From Embleya sp040605455 (GTDB lineage: Bacteria; Actinomycetota; Actinomycetes; Streptomycetales; Streptomycetaceae), in NCBI RefSeq assembly GCF_040605455.1, contig NZ_JBEXCV010000107.1, forward strand, positions 1-31,971: a stretch of DNA of 31,971 nucleotides. Reading direction: 5' to 3'. Numbering within the stretch: position 1 is the stretch's first letter; each line of letters opens with the position of its first letter. A model generated the notes under the pieces. It was given only the letters and a program-made list of their open reading frames with translations, made no database searches and was not told where the DNA came from. Of the stretch, positions 25,301-31,220 are shown piece by piece. Both the position numbers and the translations under genes were made by a program.

Positions 25301-25703
25301 GGGCGAGGAACTGGCCATCGAGTTGTCCACGGGTGTGTCGCTCTACCTCGCGGTGGAGGCGGTCGGCGACGCGGACGAGCGCGGCTTCCGCACCGTTTAC
25401 TGCCGGATGAACGGCCAGCCGCGGGTGCTTTCGGTGCGCGACCGCTCGGTCAAGCCGGCTCGTCCGGAGAGCGAGCGGGCCAACCCGGACAACCCGAAGC
25501 ACGTGGCCGCGCCGTTCAGCGGTGTGGTCACCCTGCAGGTGGCCGTGGGCGACGAGGTCGAGGCCGGCGGCACGGTGGCGACGATCGAGGCGATGAAGAT
25601 GGAGGCGTCGATCACGGCGCAGAGCGCGGGTACCGTGGCCCGGTTGGCGATCGGCCCGGTGTCCTCGGTCGAGGCCGGCGACCTGCTGCTCGAACTGGGC
25701 TGA
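22329..25703 (+). CDS. pyc: Pyruvate carboxylase
   Basis: This 1,124-residue biotin enzyme carboxylates pyruvate to oxaloacetate and replenishes the TCA cycle. The N-terminal biotin carboxylase (about 1-450) begins IRKLLVANRGEIAVRAL and contains the ATP-grasp lid (AAAGGGGRGL) and EMNPRIQVEHTVTEE. The carboxyltransferase domain starts near residue 526 with TDTTFRDAHQSLLATR, and the metal-site lysine that becomes carbamylated is K701 (CVKDMAG). The biotinyl domain ends the protein with EAMKMEAS, where K1090 carries biotin. The full single-chain form is intact. The GTG start follows aaggagg by 10 bases. It is monocistronic, with a strong terminator downstream. Confidence 0.97.
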   Translation: MIRKLLVANRGEIAVRALRAATELDITTVAVYAYEDRHSLHRQKADESYEIGERGHPLRAYLDVDTIVGAAIACGADAIYPGYGFLSENPLLAEACEANGITFVGPSADVLSLAGNKVRALEAAKGAGLPTLQTAPPQDDVDALVTAADAIGFPIFVKAAAGGGGRGLRKVDRREDLRSSIETAMREAQTAFGDPTVFLEEAVIRPRHIEVQILAGADGGVVHLYERDCSMQRRHQKVVEIAPAPNLDPELRDRICADAVRFAEAVGYRNAGTVEFLLDERGRYVFIEMNPRIQVEHTVTEEITGIDLVQAQLRVAAGANLADLGLVQSEIRIQGAALQCRITTEDPAADFRPDTGTVSAYRSPGGAGVRLDGGTYTGAEVLPYFDSMLVKLTCRGRTFGDAVNRARRAVAEFRIRGVATNIPFLQALLDDPAFRDGRITTSFIDEHPELVRSRPGADRGTRLLAYLADVTVNRPYGPTPSIAVPRTKLPELPTGDLPQGGRDRLLELGATGFARALREQSALAVTDTTFRDAHQSLLATRVRTYDLAAAAPYIARMTPELLSVEAWGGATYDVALRFLKEDPWHRLAVLREGMPNVNLQMLLRGRNTVGYTPYPDKVCVKFVEEAARTGIDVFRIFDALNDIEAMRPAIEATLGTHAIAEGTLCYTGDLSNPAEKLYTLDYYLRLAEQLVEAGVHVLCVKDMAGLLRAPAARTLVGALRERFDLPVHLHTHDTAGGQLATYLAAVEAGVDAIDGASAALAGTTSQPPLSAIVAATDYTERATGLSLDALCALEPYWAAVREAYAPFESGLPAPTGRVYRHEIPGGQLSNLRQQAIALGLGHKFEDIEDAYAASNRILGNIVKVTPSSKVVGDLALHLSAVGADPAKFEADPGAFDVPDSVIGFLQGELGTPPGGWPEPFRTRALAGRTASSTRTVELTAEQDAALDGDELRDTLNRLLFPGPAKDYDEAERLYGDVSAVPTVPFLYGLVQGEELAIELSTGVSLYLAVEAVGDADERGFRTVYCRMNGQPRVLSVRDRSVKPARPESERANPDNPKHVAAPFSGVVTLQVAVGDEVEAGGTVATIEAMKMEASITAQSAGTVARLAIGPVSSVEAGDLLLELG

Positions 25704-25785
25704 CCGGCCCGACCCGGGTGGCCCCGGATCGAAGTCGATCGAATTCCGTACCAACTCGATCGTTTTCTCGATCGGCTCGCACCAT

Positions 25786-25828
25786 ACGAACCACCATCCG
25801 AGCATTCGGGTGGTGGTTCGTGGCTTTT
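25786..25828 (+). terminator. Hairpin terminator downstream of pyc
   Basis: ACGAACCACCATCCGA (25786-25801) pairs with TCGGGTGGTGGTTCGT (25806-25821) with one imperfect pair and a four-base loop, followed closely by TTTT (25825-25828). It starts 83 bases after the pyc stop. Confidence 0.78.
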
Positions 25829-25953
25829 CCGGACACGTATGGCAGACGTTTGATGACTCGATGCCCGTTTTCATTGCGCCGTATGGGCTGCTTTCGTTCG
25901 TTTTTTCCGTTTCGTCGGTCCGTCGTTTCCCGAGGTGGGGCCGCATGTCGCGA

Positions 25954-25967
25954 TCCTGACGTCAGGA
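25954..25967. promoter_or_regulatory. Perfect 14-bp palindrome, possible operator
   Basis: TCCTGACGTCAGGA reads the same on both strands and lies in the AT-richer upstream region of the SigB/SigF-type sigma gene. A dimeric regulator could bind it; none is identified. Confidence 0.35.
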
Positions 25968-26067
25968 CGTACCCCCGGAGGGCTCTTGATCTTCCTGTGC
26001 CTCAGGTCACAGACTCGATGTCGCTCGGGGTTATCGGTGTCCATCCATCCGGATTGGGAGACCCTGA

Positions 26068-26955
26068 ATGGCCGTGCGCCTGAGCACCCTCGACACGACC
26101 GCGGAACCCCGCGCCGCCGCCCCTCCACCGCCGCCGACCGTCGACCTCGACGACCTGCTGGCGCACCCGCATCTGGTCACCCGGCTGCCCACGCCGATGG
26201 CCCGGGCGGCGGGCGATCTGATGCTCGCCCGGCTTGCCACGCTGGAACCGGGCACCGTGGACCACTCGTACCTGCGCGGGCTGCTGGTCGAGTTGAACCT
26301 GCCGATGGTCCGGCACGCCGCCGGGCGCTACCGGCGGCGCGGTGAGCCGGTCGAGGACATCGTCCAGGTCGGCACGATCGGCCTGATCAAGGCGATCGAC
26401 CGCTACGAGGCCGATCGCGGCAGCAGCTTCATGGCGTACGCCATGCCGACCATCATCGGTGAGATCAAGCGCTTCTTCCGGGACACCTCGTGGTCCGTGC
26501 GGGTTCCGCGCCGGCTGCGTGAACTGCGCACCGAACTGCTGCGCGCCACCGACGAACTGACCGCGCTGCACGGCCGCACGCCCACGCCGCGCGAGTTGGC
26601 CGAGCGGCTGTGCATCACCGAGGAGGAGGTGCTCGAAGGTCTGGACGCCTGCACGGTGTACACCGCGACCTCGCTGGACGAGACCGCCTACGGCGACGCG
26701 GACGGCCAGGAGACGGTCGGCGACCGGCTCGGCTCCGAGGACCACGCGCTCGACCTGGTCGAGTACCGCGAGGCGCTGCGCCCGCTGCTGGCCGAACTGC
26801 CGCAGCGCGAGCGCGCCATCCTGGTCATGCGGTTCTACGGAAATCTGACCCAGGCGCAGATCGGTGAGCGGATCGGCATCTCGCAGATGCATGTGTCCCG
26901 CCTTCTCGCCCGCACTCTGGCATCGCTGCGTGAACGGCTGATGATCCCGGGCTGA
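26068..26955 (+). CDS. SigB/SigF/SigG-family (group 3) RNA polymerase sigma factor
   Basis: This 295-residue group-3 sigma factor is of the stress/sporulation type found in many copies in actinomycetes. Region 2 includes LRGLLVELNLPMVRHAAGRYRRRGEPVEDIVQVGTIGLIKAID in order, with GSSFMAYAMPTIIGEIKRFFRD; region 3 and region 4 (LPQRERAILVMRFYGNLTQAQIGERIGISQMHVSRLLAR) follow. The Pro/Ala-rich first 25 residues are variable. The ATG at 26068 has gggag eight bases upstream. No anti-sigma (RsbW-like) or anti-anti-sigma gene is adjacent, so control must come from elsewhere or from transcription. It converges on the PIG-L gene. Confidence 0.92.
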   Translation: MAVRLSTLDTTAEPRAAAPPPPPTVDLDDLLAHPHLVTRLPTPMARAAGDLMLARLATLEPGTVDHSYLRGLLVELNLPMVRHAAGRYRRRGEPVEDIVQVGTIGLIKAIDRYEADRGSSFMAYAMPTIIGEIKRFFRDTSWSVRVPRRLRELRTELLRATDELTALHGRTPTPRELAERLCITEEEVLEGLDACTVYTATSLDETAYGDADGQETVGDRLGSEDHALDLVEYREALRPLLAELPQRERAILVMRFYGNLTQAQIGERIGISQMHVSRLLARTLASLRERLMIPG

Positions 26956-27117
26956 CCACCCGCGCACGCCGTCGATGCGACCGCGCGCGTTCCCCTCCTT
27001 CCGAGCAGCCCGACGGTTGCCGAAGGGTTTGTTCGCCGGTCGGCCGAAGCCGCCGGGCGTACGCCCGAATCGGGAAGGGAACGCGCATCGCCGTTCGGCG
27101 TGAGATGGCCCGCCGGG

Positions 27118-27909
27118 TCAGCGGAAGAGCACCTCGAAGGGGCGGCGGAAGTACGCGAGCTTTTCCGGTGGGAGCGGCACCCGGTCGTCACGGCCCGGCA
27201 CCAGCGGGGCTATCTGGGAGGCCAGGCACGACAGCGCCCGTTCCTTGCGTGCCTGTTGCACCTCGGTCAAATCCACCCGCAGCGCCCGGCTCCACGGCAC
27301 CCGACTGTCCTGCGGCCGCGCCCACTGCCACATGCGCAGCGGGAACTCCAGCAGTCCCACGCCGGTCTCCCGGCATGCCATGTCGGCCGCCCGACCGGTG
27401 CTCTCGTGATCGGCGAAGCCGTCCTCGCGCCAATTGCTCACACACAGCGCGAAGCCCGCGACGAGCGGGATCAGCCGGTCCACCACGTCGCGCTCGTGGG
27501 TGCTCACCGTGCGGTCGGGGACCCGCAGTCGGATCACCTCGACCGGGGCCACCCCGCCGGGATTGCCGACGATCGTGGCGAACGCCCGGTCCGACTCGCG
27601 AACCCGCCGAGCGGCCAGCACCGAACCCGGTAACCGACTGCCCGGGTGCGAAGCGTCGCCGTCGGTGACACTGACCACCCGCACCGGCGAGCCGCCGGCC
27701 ACCGCGCGGGAGATGAGGCCGCCCACGCCCAGCAGCGCGTCCTCCGGGTGTGCCGCGACCACCACGAGACCGCCGGCCAGGACCGGCCAGTCCTGCGGCA
27801 GTGCGACCGGCAGCGCCTGCCGCTGCCAATCGGCCTCGGTGGTCCAGGCTCCTTCGGGAGCCGGATCGGGTGCCGGTGAACGCGATCCGCGGAAGGTGGG
27901 AAGGCTCAT
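27118..27909 (-). CDS. PIG-L-family (MshB-like fold) deacetylase with altered active-site motif
   Basis: This 263-residue protein has the LmbE/PIG-L fold, whose members remove acetyl groups from N-acetylglucosamine-type substrates with zinc. The N-terminal motif, usually AHPDDE, reads AHPEDA (H54, E56, D57, A58). The His and second Asp that bind zinc are kept, while the catalytic-base Asp is Glu and the final Glu is Ala. The second zinc-His region reads DGFADHEST. The ATG has ggga five to seven bases upstream. It lies 132 bases downstream of the MFS gene on the same strand and may be read with it. The substrate is unknown; activity is uncertain because of the motif changes. Confidence 0.82.
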   Translation of the reverse strand: MSLPTFRGSRSPAPDPAPEGAWTTEADWQRQALPVALPQDWPVLAGGLVVVAAHPEDALLGVGGLISRAVAGGSPVRVVSVTDGDASHPGSRLPGSVLAARRVRESDRAFATIVGNPGGVAPVEVIRLRVPDRTVSTHERDVVDRLIPLVAGFALCVSNWREDGFADHESTGRAADMACRETGVGLLEFPLRMWQWARPQDSRVPWSRALRVDLTEVQQARKERALSCLASQIAPLVPGRDDRVPLPPEKLAYFRRPFEVLFR

Positions 27910-28041
27910 GGTGTCTCCCTGTCGAGAGGCGAACTAGGGGTGGCGATCTCCCAATCGTGTGGTCGGCGCCGGGGTAAGACTTACGAGCATCGGCTACCCG
28001 GGCGGGTTTTGGCCATGTGCGACACGGGAATTGCTGCGCCG

Positions 28042-29547
28042 TCAGGTGGCCGTTCGCACCGCGGTGGGGTCGTCCTTTCGGTTCCGCGCCGGGATCTGCG
28101 CGGCTTCGACCGGTTTGCGCCCGGGGATGAACAGCGCGACCAGCAGGCCCAGGACGGCCGCTCCGCAGCCCAACCACAGCGCGGTCACGAAGGCGTCGTG
28201 GGAGGGGAACTCGCGGCCGCCGGAGCGCATCGTCAAGTTCGCGAGCACAACGCCGATCACCGCGCTGGAGGTCGAGGTGCCGATCGAGCGCATCAGCGTG
28301 TTCAGCCCGGTCGCCGAACCCGTCTCGCCGATCGGCACGGCCTGCATGATCAGCGACGGCATCGCCGCGTACGCCAACGCGACGCCGACCGCCGAGAGCA
28401 CCGCCATCGCGACGATTTTCCACACCGCGTCGAGCATGAACACCGAGAGTGCGTAGCCGATGGCGATCACCAGGGTGCCCACCAGCAGCGAGACCTTCGG
28501 GCCGCGCGCGGCGGACAGGCGCGCGGACAACGGCGAGACCAGCATCATCACGATGCCGGACGGCGCCATGCACAGGCCGGCGACGACCATGCTCTTCCCC
28601 AGCCCGTAGCCGGTGGTCTCCGGGTTCATCAGCACCTGCGGGAACACCAGCGACTGGGCGAACATCGCGAAGCCGACCACGACCGAGGCGAGGTTGGTGA
28701 ACAACACCTGCGGCTTCACCGAGATGCGCAGGTCCACGAGCGGTTGTGCGGTGCGCAGTTCGAGCCATCCCCAGCCGAGCAGGACGACGGCCGCGACGGC
28801 GAGCAGGACGAGCGTGATCGTGCTGCCCCAGCCCCAGTCGGCGCCCTTGGTGATCACGAGCAGGAGCGCCACCAAGCCGACGGACAGCCCGCCCGCACCG
28901 GCGAAGTCGAAGCGGCCCGGCAGCCGGACCGGCGATTCGGGCACCAGGAGCAGGACCAGCACGACGTCGAGCGCGCCGATCGCGCCGGCCGCCCAGAACA
29001 TCATGTGCCAGTCGGCGTTCTGCGCGATCAGCGCGGCCACCGGCAGCCCGATCGCGCCGCCGATGCCCAGCGTCGCGCTCATCAGCGCGATCGAGGAACC
29101 CAGCTTCGCGGGCGGGAGTTCGTCGCGCATGATGCTGATGCCCAGTGGGATCACGCCGAACGACGCGCCCTGGAGGAAACGGCCGAGCACCATCGGGAGC
29201 AGCGTGTCGGAGAGCGCGCACAACACCGAGCCCGCGACCATCAGGCCGAGGCTGACGATCAGGATCCGGCGTTTGCCGAACATGTCGCCGAGCCGGCCCA
29301 TCACGGGGGTGCACACCGCGCCGGAGAGCAGGGTGGCGGTGACCACCCAGGAAGCGTCGGCGGGCGAGGTGTCCAGCAGCTTGGGCAGGTTGGGCAGCAG
29401 CGGGACGACCAGGGTCTGCATGAGCGCCACGACCACGCCGCAGAACGCCAATACCGCCACCACCGCCCGGGCCCGGTCCACGGGCCCGGGCGGATGGGCG
29501 GGAGCATCCGCCGGGCTCGGCTCGGGTACGCCGCTCGGACCGGTCAC
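28042..29547 (-). CDS. MFS drug/proton antiporter, DHA2 (EmrB/QacA-like) family
   Basis: This 501-residue transporter has about 14 hydrophobic segments, the length and pattern of DHA2 exporters. Motif A reads GRLGDMFGKRRI after the second helix, and the motif C region reads GIGGAIGLPVAAL in the fifth. The N-terminus is a short Pro-rich cytoplasmic tail and the C-terminus is basic. The GTG at 29547 has ggagg seven bases upstream; the open frame to 30144 is not coding. It is divergent from a MarR regulator with an exact palindrome between, so it is probably induced when its substrate releases the repressor. Confidence 0.92.
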   Translation of the reverse strand: MTGPSGVPEPSPADAPAHPPGPVDRARAVVAVLAFCGVVVALMQTLVVPLLPNLPKLLDTSPADASWVVTATLLSGAVCTPVMGRLGDMFGKRRILIVSLGLMVAGSVLCALSDTLLPMVLGRFLQGASFGVIPLGISIMRDELPPAKLGSSIALMSATLGIGGAIGLPVAALIAQNADWHMMFWAAGAIGALDVVLVLLLVPESPVRLPGRFDFAGAGGLSVGLVALLLVITKGADWGWGSTITLVLLAVAAVVLLGWGWLELRTAQPLVDLRISVKPQVLFTNLASVVVGFAMFAQSLVFPQVLMNPETTGYGLGKSMVVAGLCMAPSGIVMMLVSPLSARLSAARGPKVSLLVGTLVIAIGYALSVFMLDAVWKIVAMAVLSAVGVALAYAAMPSLIMQAVPIGETGSATGLNTLMRSIGTSTSSAVIGVVLANLTMRSGGREFPSHDAFVTALWLGCGAAVLGLLVALFIPGRKPVEAAQIPARNRKDDPTAVRTAT

Positions 29548-29588
29548 GGACTGCCTCCAGGATCGCCGAATGAGTGCTGCGGTCAACG

Positions 29589-29625
29589 AATGTGCACGAT
29601 ACACATGATGTGTATCGTGCACATT
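29589..29625. promoter_or_regulatory. Perfect 37-bp palindromic operator between MFS and marR genes
   Basis: AATGTGCACGATACACAT (29589-29606) and ATGTGTATCGTGCACATT (29608-29625) are exact inverted copies around one base. For the MarR gene, TGCACA (29618-29623), a 17-base spacer and TAGGGT (29641-29646) form a promoter. By symmetry TGCACA on the other strand (29591-29596) is 17 bases from TCATTC (29568-29573) for the MFS gene. Both -35 elements thus lie in the arms, so a bound dimer would shut both promoters. Confidence 0.85.
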
Positions 29626-29682
29626 GCCCGGGTGTGGCGCTAGGGTCCTGGCAGGCGCATTGGTGTGAAGGCGGGAGTGGAC

Positions 29683-30159
29683 GTGTTGGAAGGGATCGAG
29701 CGGGAGTTGATGCTGATCGCTCGGCACCACGTCATGGGCAAGCGGCACGGCGACGGCATGGAGCGATCGGCCTACCTGCTGCTGACCCGGCTCGAAGTCG
29801 AGGGGCCGATGTCGATCGGGCAACTCGCAGAAGCGTTTCGGCTCGACACCTCTACGGTGAACCGCCAGGTGGCCGCGCTCCTGCGGGCCGGCGACGCGGA
29901 ACGGATCGCGGACCCGAACGGCGGTCTCGCCCGCAAGCTGCGGATCACCGCGGGCGGCGCGGAACGGCTCGCGGCGGAGCGCTCGATTCACTGCCACGGC
30001 CTGGAACGCGTCCTGGCGTCCTGGGACGAGGGCGAACGACGCGAACTGTTCGACGTGCTGACGCGGTTCAACCGATCGGTCGAGGGCGTCGAGGGCCGCG
30101 AATGGCCCAGGAACGAGCTCGCCGCCCCCGAGCACACGGGGCACGGCGCGCGCGGGTGA
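29683..30159 (+). CDS. MarR-family transcriptional regulator
   Basis: This 158-residue winged-helix regulator has the helix-turn-helix MSIGQLAEAFRLDTSTVNRQVAALLRAG and a wing DPNGGLARKLRITAGG, flanked by dimerisation helices. It very likely binds the palindrome upstream and represses itself and the divergent MFS exporter, responding to a small ligand. I chose the GTG at 29683 because gggag lies five bases upstream; the GTG at 29665 (six extra residues) and TTG at 29686 are alternatives. Confidence 0.9.
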   Translation: MLEGIERELMLIARHHVMGKRHGDGMERSAYLLLTRLEVEGPMSIGQLAEAFRLDTSTVNRQVAALLRAGDAERIADPNGGLARKLRITAGGAERLAAERSIHCHGLERVLASWDEGERRELFDVLTRFNRSVEGVEGREWPRNELAAPEHTGHGARG

Positions 30160-30279
30160 ACGAGGCGGCCGTCGGGCAGGGCCGTGGGCAGGCGGATCGG
30201 CGCGCGCGGCAGCGTGCGACAGCGGTCGGGTGACCGGCCTGGCGGGCTCCGGGCCGCCGTGCGGTGAGGTGACGAGGTG

Positions 30280-31095
30280 TCAGGCGCCCTTGCCCGGGCC
30301 GGGTTCGGCATCGGGCTCGGGGCCGGCGGCGTCGGCTGCCGCATCGGGCTCGGTCGTCGTCCCGGCATCGGGAGATGACGCCGGCTCGGCGGGGGCGTCG
30401 ACGGGGCCGGATCCGGGGTGGGCCTCGGACCTGGTCGCCGAGTTCGGTTCGGCCTCGGATTCGGCTCCCGGTCCCGGCTCGGCCTCGGGGTCGGCCGGGG
30501 GAGCGTCCTTGGGTGCCGGTGCCGGTGCCGGTGCCGGTGCCGGTGCCGGCTCGGCCTCGGGCCCCGGGTTTCGGGCGGGTTCGGGCTTCGGGGCGGACGC
30601 GGCTCCGGCGTCCGACACCGCTGCGGCAGCCGCCTCCACAGCCGGCGTGACCGCCGCCGCGCCGGCCGCGCCGGGGGACGTGGGGCCCGGCGTCGTGGTG
30701 GTCGTCGGCTCGTCGGCCGGCTCGCCCGGCTTCGACGCACCCGCTGCGGCCTCGGCCCGTGCCGTCGGTCGGAGCGCCGATTCCGGCGCCGCTTCGGGCT
30801 GTTCGGCCGATGTGCGGCTCGGCGCGAGCGCGGCTGCCGGCGTCGCGACGGCCGTGGGGGGCGGCACTACATCCGGGACCTCGACGACCTCGACCGGGTC
30901 CTCGTCGTACCCGTCGTCCGCGCCGTCCCGGTCGTCCGCGAACCGCCAACGGCCCGCGAGTGCGAGCAGGGCGCCGGCGGCGACCAAAATCAGGCCCGCG
31001 ACGAAGATCGTGGGTTCGTTTCCGCTCGCGCCCGCGATGTCCGCGACAGTCGGCGCCGTACCTTCGAGCGTGCTCAACGGTGTGATCCGATCCAT
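30280..31095 (-). CDS. Hypothetical single-pass membrane protein with long Pro/Ala/Glu-rich tail
   Basis: I do not recognise this 271-residue protein. A short N-terminal segment is followed by one hydrophobic helix (about residues 29-48, FVAGLILVAAGALLALAG), an acidic cytoplasm-like stretch (DDRDGADDGYDEDP), then about 200 residues of low-complexity Pro/Ala/Glu/Thr sequence, including an uninterrupted Pro-Ala run. The minus strand is preferred over an open frame on the plus strand (30230-31123) because it has the membrane helix and a -10-like TAATAA just upstream of its start. The ribosome site is weak, so the start at 31095 is tentative. It is divergent from the propeller gene at 31221. Confidence 0.55.
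   Translation of the reverse strand: MDRITPLSTLEGTAPTVADIAGASGNEPTIFVAGLILVAAGALLALAGRWRFADDRDGADDGYDEDPVEVVEVPDVVPPPTAVATPAAALAPSRTSAEQPEAAPESALRPTARAEAAAGASKPGEPADEPTTTTTPGPTSPGAAGAAAVTPAVEAAAAAVSDAGAASAPKPEPARNPGPEAEPAPAPAPAPAPAPKDAPPADPEAEPGPGAESEAEPNSATRSEAHPGSGPVDAPAEPASSPDAGTTTEPDAAADAAGPEPDAEPGPGKGA
30512..30547 (+). repeat. Six tandem copies of the hexamer GGTGCC
   Basis: Six exact ggtgcc units lie in a row and encode the Pro-Ala run on the minus strand. Being a multiple of three, copy-number change would alter tail length without breaking the frame. Confidence 0.9.
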
Positions 31096-31140
31096 CGGCG
31101 AACAGGTCCGGTCGTCTTATTAGCAGACTCCTCGAACCGA

Positions 31141-31166
31141 GGGAAACCGGCATCGACCTGAGAGTT
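31141..31166 (+). promoter_or_regulatory. Possible ECF-type (SigR-like) promoter for the propeller gene
   Basis: GGGAAA (31141-31146), a 17-base spacer and GTT (31164-31166) approximate the SigR pattern GGAAT-N18-GTT, one base short and with A for T. This is a motif match by eye, placed 55 bases before the ATG at 31221. Confidence 0.2.
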
Positions 31167-31220
31167 TTCCTGGTCGAAACACGAAGGCGCAAGGATCGCC
31201 TCGCGAACAAGGGGGCCGCG

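Larger units (their letters stand above)
25704..26067 (+). other. 364-bp AT-richer gap between pyc and the sigma-factor gene
   Basis: No gene is seen. The gap contains three copies of TCGATCG (25735-25741, 25756-25762, 25768-25774), the pyc terminator, then an AT-richer stretch with T-runs and a perfect 14-bp palindrome TCCTGACGTCAGGA (25954-25967) about 100 bases before the sigma-factor start. The sigma-gene promoter is expected here, but no clear -35/-10 pair was found. Confidence 0.5.

Noticed and set aside
21387..25946. 1,519-codon open frame on the minus strand covering pyc
   Set aside because: Only its last 188 codons (the lipoprotein) look real. The rest is opposite intact pyruvate carboxylase and has no recognisable domain.
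27054..27067. Palindrome CGGGCGTACGCCCG between convergent genes, considered as a terminator
   Set aside because: It has no loop and no T-run on either side; it could be chance in GC-rich DNA.
27188..29314. 708-codon minus-strand frame across the MFS and PIG-L genes
   Set aside because: It lies in a different frame from both well-supported genes on the same strand, and the translation is Arg/Gly-rich without family features.
30230..31123. 297-codon plus-strand Gly/Ala/Ser-rich frame
   Set aside because: It is low complexity throughout with no ribosome site. The minus-strand frame has a membrane helix and a promoter-like -10, so it is preferred, though not with certainty.
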